From Microbacterium esteraromaticum (GTDB taxonomy: Bacteria; Actinomycetota; Actinomycetes; Actinomycetales; Microbacteriaceae): a DNA stretch of 64,000 nt. The notes below the pieces were generated by a model. It was not told the DNA's origin and did not search any database. It worked only from the letters and a program-made list of their open reading frames with translations. The stretch lies in contig NZ_JAEMWU010000002.1 in the NCBI RefSeq assembly GCF_017303215.1, positions 248,001-312,000 on the forward strand, given 5' to 3'. Position numbers and translations under genes: made by a program. Shown here piece after piece: positions 9,815-18,962 of this stretch. Numbering within the stretch: the first letter of the stretch is position 1; every line of letters begins with the position of its first letter.

Positions 9815-9933
9815 TGCTCTCCTCCGGTTGAACGCTCCGAACCGTAGTGATTCTGGGCGGCCGTGTGGACAACGGCCGGTGAACGATGCGTGCCGCGTAT
9901 CGAGATGCGGGCGTGCGGAACAAACCTGTGCGG

Positions 9934-10006
9934 TGGGCCCCGTGGGGCTCGAACCCACGACCCGCGGATTAAAAGTCCGATGCTCTGCCGACTGAGCTAG
10001 AGGCCC
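9934..10006 (-). tRNA. tRNA-Lys (anticodon TTT)
   Basis: The cloverleaf reads from 10006 downward. Acceptor GGGCCTC pairs with GGGGCCC, D-arm GCTC/GAGC, anticodon stem TCGGA/TCCGC-type with loop CTTTTAA, and T-arm GTGGG TTCGAGC CCCAC. The anticodon is TTT. The 3' CCA is not encoded, since CCG follows the discriminator A. Confidence 0.96.
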
Positions 10007-10072
10007 GTGGCTCCAGTCTAGGGCGACGTGATCATCCAGGGCGAAACGAGCGGCCCGGCGGGTAGACGCACA

Positions 10073-10110
10073 AGAGGGAGTGCGGCATCCCCCGAAGCCG
10101 CACTCCCTCT
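10073..10110. terminator. Terminator downstream of the FAS1 lipoprotein gene
   Basis: The 14-bp perfect stem AGAGGGAGTGCGGC (10073-10086) / GCCGCACTCCCTCT (10097-10110) has a 10-nt loop. It lies 43 nt past the stop of the minus-strand FAS1 gene. No long T-tract follows, as is common in actinobacteria. Confidence 0.75.
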
Positions 10111-10153
10111 CAGATCTCGCGCCGAGCGGTCCCCACCACTGGCGCGACTGCAC

Positions 10154-10810
10154 TCATTCGGTCGGCAGCAGCACCGAGTCGATGAGGTACACGGTGGCGT
10201 TGGCGGTCTGCACGCCACCGCAGATGACGTTGGCGTCGTTGACCATCCACTCCTCGCCCGAGCCGGTCACCTCGAGGTCGGAGCCTTGCACGGTGGTGTG
10301 CATGCCGGCGATGTCGGCGGGCTCGATCTGGCCGGGCACCACGTGGTACGTGAGGATCGACGACAGCGTGTCGGCGTCGGTCTTCAGTGCCTCGATGGTG
10401 GCGGGGTCGATCTTCGCGAATGCGTCGTCGACGGGCGCGAAGACGGTGAACTCGTCGCCGTTGAGCGTGTCGACCAGGTTCACGTCGGGGTTGAGCTGAC
10501 CGCTCACCGCCGAGACGAGCGTCGTCAGCAGCGGGTTGTTCGACGCTGCGACCGCGACCGGGTCCTGCGACATGCCCTGGATCGAGCCGTCGCCGTCCGG
10601 CACCTGCTCGGCGTAGGCGGCGCAGCCGGGTCCGACGAGGTTCGCGGCCGGGTCCATCATGTCGTCGGTTGCCTCTTCCGACGTCGCAGGGGCCTCGGGC
10701 TCGGTCGATGCCGACTCAGTGTCCGACCCAGCGGAACATCCGGCGAGCAGGAGAACGCCGGCGAAGCCGAGGGCGAGAGCTGCGGTGGTCTTCTTCTTGG
10801 TGCTGAGCAT
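10154..10810 (-). CDS. Fasciclin (FAS1) domain lipoprotein, MPT83/MPT70-like
   Basis: This 218-residue secreted lipoprotein starts at the ATG at 10810 behind GGAGG. Its signal peptide ends in the lipobox LLLAGCSA and is followed by an acidic Ser/Thr/Glu-rich linker (about 28-55). One FAS1 domain (about 80-215) carries the hallmark [14 protein letters not shown] and ends in [12 protein letters not shown]. Mycobacterial MPT83 and MPT70 have the same layout and are under SigK control. Here the gene diverges from dipZ, and sigK-rskA follow dipZ directly. A SigK-like promoter motif lies upstream of each divergent gene. Confidence 0.92.
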   Translation of the reverse strand: MLSTKKKTTAALALGFAGVLLLAGCSAGSDTESASTEPEAPATSEEATDDMMDPAANLVGPGCAAYAEQVPDGDGSIQGMSQDPVAVAASNNPLLTTLVSAVSGQLNPDVNLVDTLNGDEFTVFAPVDDAFAKIDPATIEALKTDADTLSSILTYHVVPGQIEPADIAGMHTTVQGSDLEVTGSGEEWMVNDANVICGGVQTANATVYLIDSVLLPTE

Positions 10811-10859
10811 TTCAACCTCCGGGGTTCGGGGCCGCGGACTTCCCGCGGCGTTGACGGTT

Positions 10860-10886
10860 GTTCGGAGGCCTCGCCAGATCGGATCG
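10860..10886 (-). promoter_or_regulatory. Candidate SigK promoter for the FAS1 gene
   Basis: On the minus strand CGATCC (10886-10881), 15 bp, then CCGAAC (10865-10860). The mycobacterial SigK consensus is CCATCC-N15/16-CCGAAT, so each hexamer matches five of six bases. It leaves a leader of roughly 45 nt to the start codon. Confidence 0.6.
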
Positions 10887-10932
10887 GAGAATCTCGAGAT
10901 TTTTCTCTGCGCCGCGGATTTCCGGGCTGAAG

Positions 10933-10960
10933 CAATCCGATCCGGGGTGCCGGGCCGAAG
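10933..10960 (+). promoter_or_regulatory. Candidate SigK promoter for dipZ-sigK-rskA
   Basis: CAATCC (10933-10938), 16 bp, then CCGAAG (10955-10960). Each hexamer differs from the SigK consensus CCATCC/CCGAAT at one base. The predicted start lies about 16 nt before the dipZ ATG, leaving room for the GGAAGG ribosome binding site at 10971-10976. It would make sigK autoregulated. Confidence 0.6.
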
Positions 10961-10982
10961 CACCAGCAACGGAAGGCGGATC

Positions 10983-12683
10983 ATGGAACTGATCATCATC
11001 GGGCTGCTGGGCGGCCTCATCACCGGCATCTCGCCGTGCATCCTGCCGGTGCTGCCGGTCATCTTCCTCACGGGCGGCGCGCAGTCCGCGCGGTTCGAGG
11101 GAGAGGCCCTGCCGGCGCGACGCAGCCGGCCGTTTCTTGTGATCGCCGGGCTCATGCTCAGCTTCACGCTCGTGACTCTGCTCGGCTCGCTGCTGCTGGG
11201 CCTGCTCAACCTGCCACAGGATGTGCTGCGGTGGGCGGGCATCATCGTGCTGCTGCTGCTCGGACTGGCGCTGATCATTCCACGGCTGGAGCACCTGCTC
11301 GAGAAGCCGTTCCAGTGGATCCCGCGCAAGCAGGTCGAGAACCGGGGCAGCGGGTTCGGGGTGGGGTTGGCGCTCGGCGCCGTGTTCGTCCCGTGCGCGG
11401 GCCCGGTGCTGGCCGCGATCATCGTGGCAGGATCCACCGGACGCATCGGGCTCGACACCGTGCTGCTGACCGCCTCGTTCGCGGTGGGTGTCGCTGCTCC
11501 GCTGTTGGCGTTCGCGCTCGCCGGCCGCGGGTTGGTCGAGCGCATCCGTGCGTTCCGTTCGCGCGAGCGGATGCTGCGGATCGCCGCGGGTGTGGCGATG
11601 ATCGCTCTGGCGGTCGGCCTGGTCTTCAACGTGCCGCAGATGCTGCAACGGCTCGTGCCCGACTACACCGCTGGATTCCAGCAGGATCTGGCAGAGCGTG
11701 GCGATGCGCTTGACCTGGGCGGGCTCGTCACCGATGAGAACCGCGAGCTCGACAACTGCACGAACGGCGCGACGGTGTTGGAGGAGTGCGGCACCGCTCC
11801 CGCGATCCGCGGTATCGAGCAATGGCTGAACACCCCCGACGGCGCAGGCGTTGACCTGGAGCAACTGCGCGGCGAGGTGGTGCTGATCGACTTCTGGGCG
11901 TACTCGTGCATCAACTGCCAGCGTTCGATCCCGCACGTCGTCGCCTGGGATGACGCGTACCGCGATGCGGGGCTGAACGTCATCGGCATCCACTCTCCGG
12001 AGTACGCCTTTGAGAAGGACGCCGGCAACGTCCGCGCCGGGATCGACGACTTCGGCATCGAATACCCGGTGGCGCTCGACAACACCCTCTCGACGTGGAC
12101 GGCGTATCGCAACCGCTACTGGCCCGCCCACTACTTGATCGATGCCGAGGGAACGGTGCGCCACATCTCGTTCGGTGAGGGCAACTACGCCGCCACCGAG
12201 AAGATGATCCGCGAGCTGCTGCAGGATGCCGATCCGAACGCGTCCCTGCCCGGGGCCACCGAGATCGCCGATGTGACCCCCGAGGTGGGGGCGACCACAC
12301 GAGAGACCTTCCTCGGTTCGGCGAAGGACGTCAACTACGGCGGGCCGGGCGCCTACCGGGCCGGGCGTGGCAGCTACACGCTGCCACAGCAGCAACCGGA
12401 TGATTCCTTCGCTCTCGATGGCGACTGGCAGATCGAGACGCAGTACGCCACGCCTGTAGCGGGGGAGAGCGGCATCCGGCTCAACTATCGGGCATCCGAG
12501 GTTCGTATGGTCCTCGCCGGCGCAGGCGACGTCACGGTGCGTGGTGATGACGGCTCGACGCGCACACTGCGCGTCGACGGGACCCCGCGCTCGTATCAGG
12601 TCGTCGACGACGACCCGCACACGGGTGTGCTCACCGTCGACGTCTCCGAGGGTGTCGAGGTGTACTCGTTCACCTTCGGGTGA
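10983..12683 (+). CDS. dipZ: DipZ: CcdA-like membrane domain fused to thioredoxin-like domain
   Basis: This 566-residue protein carries electrons across the membrane to extracytoplasmic thiols. Residues 1-230 form the CcdA/DsbD-like membrane region, with cysteine motifs SPCILPVLP near the N-terminus and [10 protein letters not shown] further on. A TlpA-like thioredoxin domain follows, with active site CINC in [12 protein letters not shown] and the conserved [10 protein letters not shown]-terminal beta-rich domain (about 440-566) is the module seen in mycobacterial DipZ. The ATG at 10983 follows GGAAGG. Upstream in-frame codons overlap the divergent promoter region and were excluded. sigK follows after 37 nt. 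Confidence 0.92.
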   Translation: MELIIIGLLGGLITGISPCILPVLPVIFLTGGAQSARFEGEALPARRSRPFLVIAGLMLSFTLVTLLGSLLLGLLNLPQDVLRWAGIIVLLLLGLALIIPRLEHLLEKPFQWIPRKQVENRGSGFGVGLALGAVFVPCAGPVLAAIIVAGSTGRIGLDTVLLTASFAVGVAAPLLAFALAGRGLVERIRAFRSRERMLRIAAGVAMIALAVGLVFNVPQMLQRLVPDYTAGFQQDLAERGDALDLGGLVTDENRELDNCTNGATVLEECGTAPAIRGIEQWLNTPDGAGVDLEQLRGEVVLIDFWAYSCINCQRSIPHVVAWDDAYRDAGLNVIGIHSPEYAFEKDAGNVRAGIDDFGIEYPVALDNTLSTWTAYRNRYWPAHYLIDAEGTVRHISFGEGNYAATEKMIRELLQDADPNASLPGATEIADVTPEVGATTRETFLGSAKDVNYGGPGAYRAGRGSYTLPQQQPDDSFALDGDWQIETQYATPVAGESGIRLNYRASEVRMVLAGAGDVTVRGDDGSTRTLRVDGTPRSYQVVDDDPHTGVLTVDVSEGVEVYSFTFG

Positions 12684-12720
12684 CGGAGTGGCGTACAGGG
12701 GCAGCGAGAGAGGATGCGGC

Positions 12721-13320
12721 ATGCTGGTCGATATGGTCATCGACGGCGTAGAGGTGCCGGAGGACGGCTCGGCGGGAGACAACGCCACCGTGCTCCTGTT
12801 GCGCATCGCTGACGGCGATCAGCAGGCGTTCGCCGAACTCTACGACCTGCTCTCGCCTCGCGTGTTCGCGCTGATCCTGCGCGTCATCGTCAACCGTTCG
12901 CAGGCCGAAGAAGTGCTGCAGGAGGTCTTCCTGGAGATCTGGCAATCCGCCGGGCGTTTCGCTCCGAACAAGGGGCAGGGAAGATCGTGGGTTCTCACGA
13001 TCGCGCACCGACGAGCGGTCGACCGGGTGCGGTCATCGCAGTCCAGCGCTGACCGGGACGTTCGGGCCGGTGCACGAGATCTGGACCCCGCGCGGGACGT
13101 GGTGTCTGATGAAGTGGAGTCGCGGCTGGAGAGTCACCGACTGGTGCGTGCGCTCAAGATCCTGCCGGAGGCCCAGCAGGAGGCGCTGATTCTGGCCTAC
13201 TACGGCGGCTACAGCCAGAGTGAGATCTCGGCCCTGGTGGGTATTCCGCTGGGGACGGTCAAGACGAGGATGAGAGATGGGATGTCGCGGTTGCGCGGCG
13301 AACTGGGGGTGACGACATGA
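12721..13320 (+). CDS. sigK: ECF sigma factor SigK
   Basis: This 199-residue group IV sigma factor has a region 2 with FAELYDLLSPRVFALILRV and the RSQAEEVLQEVFLEIW motif, and a region 4 with ILAYYGGYSQSEISALVGIP and GTVKTRMRDGM. The length and the QEVFLEIW signature match SigK-type (ECF19) factors. The ATG at 12721 is preceded by GAGAGGA. An in-frame ATG at 12733 is possible. Its stop overlaps the rskA start by 4 nt. The DipZ and FAS1 genes next to it are the classical SigK targets in mycobacteria, which supports the assignment. Confidence 0.93.
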   Translation: MLVDMVIDGVEVPEDGSAGDNATVLLLRIADGDQQAFAELYDLLSPRVFALILRVIVNRSQAEEVLQEVFLEIWQSAGRFAPNKGQGRSWVLTIAHRRAVDRVRSSQSSADRDVRAGARDLDPARDVVSDEVESRLESHRLVRALKILPEAQQEALILAYYGGYSQSEISALVGIPLGTVKTRMRDGMSRLRGELGVTT

Positions 13321-14060
13321 ACGAGCAGGAGTTCTCCGAGCTCGCGGCGGGCCATGCCCTGCACGCGCTGTCGGATGCTGACCAGCAGCGCCTCACTGCC
13401 GCACTGGCCGCCCACCCCGAATGGCAGGCGACCCTTGACGCCGAGCTCGAGACCGCGTCCGCGCTGGGAGCGATGCTCACGCCGATCGCTCCGCCCGCCG
13501 CTCTGCGCGAAAACCTTCTCGCCCAGATCGCGACGACACCGCAGGCAGCGCCGGTGGCATCCGAGCAGGTCCCCGCTCCCGGCACGAGCGGGCCCGGCGG
13601 TCGACGCTGGAATCGGATGCTGTTCGCGCTCGCCGCCTGCCTGGTGCTGCTGGTCGGCGCCGGCATCGGCACCGCTGTCGTGCTGGCGCAACTGCAGCGT
13701 CCCGAGGCGGTCGTCGCGCTGGAGCAGATCCTCGGTGCCGAGGATGCCGATGAGGCGACGGTGCAGACCGTCGCCGGCGGTACCGCGACGGCGCACTGGT
13801 CCGACACCCTGGGCACAGCGGTGCTCGTCACCCACGGACTCGACGATCTGCCGGCCGATGCGAGCTACGAGCTGTGGTTCGTGCGCGGCGATCAGCCCAT
13901 TGCCGCGGGAGTGTTCGACACGTCGCAGGGCGAGGCGACCGCCCTGCTGGATCAACCCATGCAACCCGGTGACGCCATCGCCGTCACCATCGAGGCCGCC
14001 GGTGGGTCACCGACTGGGCAACCCACGACCGACCCGGTCATCGTCATCCCGACCAGCTGA
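13317..14060 (+). CDS. rskA: Anti-sigma-K factor RskA family
   Basis: This 247-residue membrane anti-sigma factor has a cytoplasmic N-terminal sigma-binding domain of about 85 residues (starting EFSELAAGHALHALS) and a single membrane helix at about 100-123 (LFALAACLVLLVGAGIGTAV). The extracellular RskA domain contains YELWFVRGDQPIAAGVF. It is translated from an ATGA overlap with sigK, the usual sigma/anti-sigma coupling. Release of SigK would require cleavage of this protein in response to an envelope or redox cue. Confidence 0.92.
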   Translation: MNEQEFSELAAGHALHALSDADQQRLTAALAAHPEWQATLDAELETASALGAMLTPIAPPAALRENLLAQIATTPQAAPVASEQVPAPGTSGPGGRRWNRMLFALAACLVLLVGAGIGTAVVLAQLQRPEAVVALEQILGAEDADEATVQTVAGGTATAHWSDTLGTAVLVTHGLDDLPADASYELWFVRGDQPIAAGVFDTSQGEATALLDQPMQPGDAIAVTIEAAGGSPTGQPTTDPVIVIPTS

Positions 14061-14136
14061 CCACCACACGGTGCCGGGTATCGGGTGCCGCCGCCGGGCC
14101 GGTGCCGATCGCGCGCAGCGCGCGTACCCTGGAGGG

Positions 14137-14766
14137 ATGCCCGAGCAGTTCCACCGCCCCGTCCGCCGCCCCACGGCCGCCTTCGACAACCTGGTCGGAC
14201 ACGAGGATCCGGCCGAGCAGTCGCGCATGGCTCACGCGACAGCATCCGCACTCCTTGACCGTGCTCGCACCGATGACAGCGGCGCCGTCACCGACCGTCT
14301 GATCGGGTTCGCCGCTGAACACGGTATCGACGAGATCGCCGAACTGTGGTCTCATGCGCCGGCGCGCTCACTGCCCGGCGCTCTCTGGCGGCTGTATCTG
14401 CTGCAGCTCGCGACGCGGAACGACGCCGAGCAGACCGCGCTGCTGTACGAGCGGGGGCGCGTCGAATTGCGCTCGCCAGACGCCGCCATCGCCGGTGCAC
14501 CCGCACCCGCCGACCCGCAAGAGATCGTCGCCCTGGTCGACGCGATCCTGCGCGGGGTCTTCCGAGGCGACTTCGCCCTCGCCCTCGAGAGGGCGGCCGC
14601 GTACTGCCGGGTGCAGGCATCCGGCGCAACCCACGTCGCCGACGACTACGAGGCGACCGAGCCCGAGCGCGCCGGCGCCCTGACCCGCCGGGCACTGCGC
14701 CTGAGCACTTACGCCGAGGATCTCGCCGCGTCGGCAACGGCCTGGCGGCGCGGAACCCTCGTCTGA
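14137..14766 (+). CDS. Conserved actinobacterial protein of unknown function
   Basis: I do not recognise a characterised family. The 209-residue product begins MPEQFHRPVRRPTAAFDNLVG and is predicted to be soluble and mostly helical, with no signal peptide or membrane segment. It contains an LWRLYLLQLATRNDAEQTALLYERG-like helical stretch and ends AASATAWRRGTLV. A -10-like TACCCT (14125-14130) ends exactly 6 nt before the ATG, pointing to a leaderless message. The adjacent GGAGGG is too close to the ATG to be an ideal ribosome binding site. Codon use looks like that of its neighbours, so the gene is likely real. Confidence 0.75.
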   Translation: MPEQFHRPVRRPTAAFDNLVGHEDPAEQSRMAHATASALLDRARTDDSGAVTDRLIGFAAEHGIDEIAELWSHAPARSLPGALWRLYLLQLATRNDAEQTALLYERGRVELRSPDAAIAGAPAPADPQEIVALVDAILRGVFRGDFALALERAAAYCRVQASGATHVADDYEATEPERAGALTRRALRLSTYAEDLAASATAWRRGTLV

Positions 14767-14993
14767 GAACGCGGCGCGGCACCTGTTGTTCGGTGCCCCG
14801 GATGGGCGCGGGAGCGGGCATGAAAAAGACCGGACCGCAAGAACGCCTCTCGGCGGAAGGCCGCTCGCAGCGGCAGAAGTTGGAGCCCGGGGTTATGCGG
14901 CCCGGCCGATTCCAGTCTAACGCGTACGCGGCCGTGGTGATTCACGGGCGGCCCTTCTGCCGGGCGCAAGCCGCCGGGCAATAGGCTGAGCGC
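14767..14993. other. Intergenic segment with short hairpins, no gene recognised
   Basis: These 227 bases hold an A-rich patch (GAAAAAGACC near 14822), a small GCCGCT/AGCGGC hairpin near 14862-14876, a GC-rich stretch, and the promoter of the next gene (TAGGCT 14982-14987). No ORF with a ribosome binding site and no tRNA fold was seen. A small RNA is possible but unsupported. Confidence 0.3.
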
Positions 14994-15875
14994 ATGGCTC
15001 AGCGCTACGCCCTCATGATCACGCCCGCGGATGCGACCGACACCCGCACGGACTACTCCGAGACCTTCACCCCGGTCGATGTCGCCGCACCCGCACTGAG
15101 CGTCGGCGAGCTCAGCACCCAGCGCGGCGACGGCGTCTTCGAATCGATCGGCGTCATCGACGGTCATCCGAACGAGGTCGAGGCGCACGTGCAGCGCCTG
15201 GCGCACTCCGCGCGGCTGTGCGATCTTCCCGCCCCGAACCTCGCGCAGTGGCGACAGGCCGTCGCCGTCGCCGCTGCCCAGGCGCCCGAGGGTGAGGGCG
15301 TGGTCAAACTCATCCTGAGCCGTGGCGTTGAGAATGGGCCGGCGCCGACGGCGTGGGTCACGGCATCCACCGCGCCCGACTACACGCGCGTGCGCAGAGA
15401 AGGCGTGCGTGTGGTCACGCTCGACCGCGGCTACGACCTCGGGGCGGGGGAGCGGGCACCCTGGCTGCTGCTCGGCGCCAAGACGCTGTCGTACGCCGTG
15501 AACATGGCGGCGCTGCGCGAGGCGCACCGGCGCGGCGCCGACGACGCGATCTTCGTCACGCGCGACGGTGACGTGCTCGAAGCGCCGACCGCGTCGCTCA
15601 TCATCCGCTCCGGTGACGAGTTCATCACCACGGCGCCGTCGGCCGGCATTCTGCACGGCACCACGCAGCTGGCCGTGTTCGAGTACCTCGAGGCACAGGG
15701 TCTTCGTACGCGCTATGCGACGTTGTCGACGGCCGACCTGATGGGGGCGGATGCCGCATGGCTGGTCTCCAGCATCCGACTGGCAGTGGCGATCACCGCC
15801 ATCGACGGTGAGCCACTGGCATCCGACGCCGCTCTGACCGCCGAACTGAATACCTTCCTGCTCTCCCCGCGCTGA
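14994..15875 (+). CDS. Class IV PLP aminotransferase, aminodeoxychorismate-lyase-like
   Basis: This 293-residue fold-type IV PLP enzyme carries the catalytic lysine in LLGAKTLSYAVN. The family segment ADDAIFVTRDGDVLEAPTAS (cofactor phosphate region) and a C-terminal SSIRLAVAITAID are also visible. Early residues QRGDGVFESIGV match 4-amino-4-deoxychorismate lyase, which makes p-aminobenzoate for folate, and branched-chain or D-amino-acid aminotransferases. In Mycobacterium a similar gene (Rv0812) neighbours the nitrobindin gene that is also found in this window. TAGGCT at 14982-14987 lies 6 nt before the ATG, so the mRNA is probably leaderless. Confidence 0.85.
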   Translation: MAQRYALMITPADATDTRTDYSETFTPVDVAAPALSVGELSTQRGDGVFESIGVIDGHPNEVEAHVQRLAHSARLCDLPAPNLAQWRQAVAVAAAQAPEGEGVVKLILSRGVENGPAPTAWVTASTAPDYTRVRREGVRVVTLDRGYDLGAGERAPWLLLGAKTLSYAVNMAALREAHRRGADDAIFVTRDGDVLEAPTASLIIRSGDEFITTAPSAGILHGTTQLAVFEYLEAQGLRTRYATLSTADLMGADAAWLVSSIRLAVAITAIDGEPLASDAALTAELNTFLLSPR

Positions 15876-15932
15876 GCCGCGCCCAGCGCGCTCTGCGCCG
15901 CGCCCTCGGCCCCGCACCCCGTGCCCAGTGTC

Positions 15933-16013
15933 GGAAATCTCAGACGGATGCCGCCGCGGGCGGCGTGTCGGGGCGCGACGCGCCGCGCCGAGCGATCTTC
16001 GTCTGGGATTTCC
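15933..16013. repeat. 81-bp palindromic element, left copy
   Basis: The outer arms GGAAATCTCAGACG (15933-15946) and CGTCTGGGATTTCC (16000-16013) enclose an inner 10-bp stem (15960-15969 / 15977-15986) containing GGCGTGTC and GACGCGCC. The same layout, length and offsets occur in the copy at 16958-17038. Differences between copies keep pairing through T-G wobbles when read on the plus strand. The nuclease gene's stop codon lies inside the left arm. Confidence 0.75.
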
Positions 16014-16866
16014 AACGGCCGTCCGGGGCATCCTGCGCCCGCAGGTGCGCGCCGGCATCGACCTTCGCCAGGATCGCCGCCTGCACACTCGACCAGTCGT
16101 GCACGATCATCGCGTAGTCGAAGCGCAACGTCTCATAGCCCCGGGCTGCGGCACGAGCGTCGCGCAGCAGGTCTTTGTGCCGATTCTGCTCGCGGGCGTG
16201 GTTCTCGCGTCCGTCGCATTCGATCAGAAGCCGGTCGCCGACGACGAAGTCGATCTCGCCGACACCGCGGATGCTGACCTGCGAGCGCACGGTGATCCCG
16301 AGCCTGTGCAGCCGTAGCCTCACGAGTGATTCGAGGCCGCTGTCGGCATCCGAGCGGGCGAAGCCGACCAGCCAGCGCATGTCGAGCGGCAGACGGTGCC
16401 ACAGCCAGGCGATGCCCGCCGGTGAGATCTTCGCCTGCCGCAGGGCGGACTCCAACGCCGCGAAGAAGGTGTCTTCACTCTCGCACGAGGCCAGTTGCAG
16501 CAGCACGTTGTGCACCGGAGGCAGCTCGCCGACCATGGCGGATCCGTCATCCCAGTGCAGTGTGCACCGGGTGCATGTGCCATGCGGCACGCCCGCGGCA
16601 CCCAGCCAGACGTGGTCGGCCGCGCCGTCGAGCACCCACAGTCCATGCAGGCGGGCCGCCTCGGCGCAGGCGGGAACGCCGCCGTGCTCTGTCGCGTGGC
16701 GGAATGTCGCCGGCACATCGGGGAGCGCATACACCCCCTGACGCACGCGCACGACGTCGCCGTCGCGCACGGCGCGGGTGAGCTCGCGCTCGGGAACCCC
16801 GCGCGCTTTCAGCTCACTCGTGCGCGCGGGGCGGCCGAGTTCGGAGAGGGCGAGGCGCACCAGCAT
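15940..16866 (-). CDS. AbiEi-like winged helix plus DUF559 (Vsr-like) endonuclease-fold protein
   Basis: This 308-residue protein has an N-terminal winged helix of about 50 residues (ELGRPARTSELKARGV), a middle part with two CxxC-like cysteines (GTCTRCTLHW), and a C-terminal DUF559 domain. The nuclease region has GEIDFVVGDRLLIECDG, a PD-(D/E)xK-type core, preceded by an acidic residue in LESLVRLRL. Such proteins are common in actinobacteria and resemble abortive-infection antitoxin domains joined to a very-short-patch-repair fold, but the function is unknown. The last codons and the TGA come from the flanking repeat. The gene sits alone between the aminotransferase and pstB genes. Confidence 0.85.
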   Translation of the reverse strand: MLVRLALSELGRPARTSELKARGVPERELTRAVRDGDVVRVRQGVYALPDVPATFRHATEHGGVPACAEAARLHGLWVLDGAADHVWLGAAGVPHGTCTRCTLHWDDGSAMVGELPPVHNVLLQLASCESEDTFFAALESALRQAKISPAGIAWLWHRLPLDMRWLVGFARSDADSGLESLVRLRLHRLGITVRSQVSIRGVGEIDFVVGDRLLIECDGRENHAREQNRHKDLLRDARAAARGYETLRFDYAMIVHDWSSVQAAILAKVDAGAHLRAQDAPDGRWKSQTKIARRGASRPDTPPAAASV

Positions 16867-16957
16867 CCGTCGAGAATGCCTGCCGGGCAGGGACCGCGGA
16901 TGCCCGATTCCCGGCCGCTGTGCACAACTCGCCTCGGCACGGCGCCTGGGGACAAAC

Positions 16958-17038
16958 GGAAATCCCAGACGATCAGCAACCCGGTCGGCGTGTCAGCATG
17001 TGACACGCCGGGGCCGCAGACGATCGTCTGGGATTTCC
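16958..17038. repeat. 81-bp palindromic element, right copy
   Basis: A perfect 17-bp inverted repeat, GGAAATCCCAGACGATC (16958-16974) and GATCGTCTGGGATTTCC (17022-17038), encloses a perfect 10-bp stem with a 5-nt loop (16986-16995 / 17001-17010). It lies between the pstB stop and the nuclease start. It may also act as the pst terminator, but the matching copy at 15933-16013 shows that it is a repeated element. Confidence 0.8.
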
Positions 17039-17069
17039 GACGGTGCGGGCGCTCAGCGCGCCCCGGGAA

Positions 17070-17849
<780 letters not shown>

Positions 17850-17884
17850 GAGGTTCCTTCTATCGGGTGGAATCGGGATGCGGC

Positions 17885-18961
17885 TCAGCGGCCGGCGGTC
17901 TTGGGGGCGAACCACTTCGCGATCAGGCGACCGAGCAGGTTCAGCAACATGACGATCAGGATCAGCGTGAGCGCGGCGGCCCACGCCCGAGCCAGTGAGG
18001 CGTCGGGGCTGGTGCCCTGGTTCATGTACGAGTTGTAGGCGAAGACCGGCAGGGTCATCATCTGCCCGCTGAACAGGTTGGTGTTCAGGCTGGCGGTGAA
18101 CCCGGCGGTCAGCAGCAGCGGAGCAGTTTCGCCGATCACGCGGGCGATGGCGAGCATCACCGAGGTGGTGATACCGGCGATCGAGGTGGGCAGCACGACC
18201 TTGAGGATCGTCAGCCACTTCGGAACGCCGAGCGCGTACGAGGCCTCACGCAGCTCGTTGGGCACGATCCGCAGCAGCTCTTCGCTGCCTCGCACGACCA
18301 CCGGGACCATCAGCACGGCCAGCGCGAGCGAACCCATGAAGCCCATCGAGATGCCGGGGCGGATCAGCAGGGCGAACACCGAGTAGATGAACAGACCGGC
18401 CACGATCGACGGGATGCCCGTCATGACGTCGACGAAGAACGTGATGCCCTTGGCGATGCGCCCGCGACCGTACTCGACGAGGTAGATCGAGGTCATGAGG
18501 CCGATGGGGACCGCGATCAGGGCCGCCACCAGGGTGATCAGCACCGTGCCCCAGATGGCGTGCACGATACCGCCGCCCTCGCCGACGACGTTGCGCATCG
18601 AGTAGCTGAAGAACTCGGCATCGAATCGTGCGATGCCGTTGCTGATGACCGTCCACAGCAGCGAGATCAGTGGCAGCAGCGCGACGGTGAACGCGGTGGC
18701 GACCAGCGCGGTCATCAGCCGGTCGACAGCCTTGCGGCGGCTCTCGGCGATGGCCGACATGGCCGTGATGAGCACCATGTACAGCAGCACGCCGGTGATC
18801 ACGGCGCCGGCGATGTTGAAGTCGGCGAGGTTGCCGTTGGGAGCGGTCACCGCGAACGCGGCGGCCGACAGCACGAGCGACGCGGCCAGCAGGGCCCACG
18901 GGGCCCACGATGCCAGGCGGCCCGAGGTGAGCGAGGCGGAGGCGGGGGTCTGCATGGTCAT
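17885..18961 (-). CDS. pstA: Phosphate ABC transporter permease PstA
   Basis: This 358-residue membrane subunit has an N-terminal extension with three membrane helices before the core permease domain, a form seen in actinobacteria. The core contains [20 protein letters not shown] and the EAA loop [20 protein letters not shown], then [16 protein letters not shown]. The start ATG is 1 nt past the pstC stop, so the two permeases are translated together. Confidence 0.95.
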   Translation of the reverse strand: MTMQTPASASLTSGRLASWAPWALLAASLVLSAAAFAVTAPNGNLADFNIAGAVITGVLLYMVLITAMSAIAESRRKAVDRLMTALVATAFTVALLPLISLLWTVISNGIARFDAEFFSYSMRNVVGEGGGIVHAIWGTVLITLVAALIAVPIGLMTSIYLVEYGRGRIAKGITFFVDVMTGIPSIVAGLFIYSVFALLIRPGISMGFMGSLALAVLMVPVVVRGSEELLRIVPNELREASYALGVPKWLTILKVVLPTSIAGITTSVMLAIARVIGETAPLLLTAGFTASLNTNLFSGQMMTLPVFAYNSYMNQGTSPDASLARAWAAALTLILIVMLLNLLGRLIAKWFAPKTAGR

Positions 18962-18962
18962 G

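Noticed and set aside
9752-10153. 133-codon minus-strand open frame spanning the tRNA-Lys gene
   Set aside because: It runs through a clear tRNA. Only its last 20 codons, with their own Shine-Dalgarno, were kept as a leader ORF.
14767-14993. SRP RNA, tmRNA or RNase P RNA in the intergenic gap
   Set aside because: The conserved SRP tetraloop region and the tmRNA/RNase P cores are absent.
15933-17038. Insertion sequence or transposon carrying the nuclease gene
   Set aside because: No transposase gene and no flanking target duplication were found around the two 81-bp elements, so a classical transposon is not supported.
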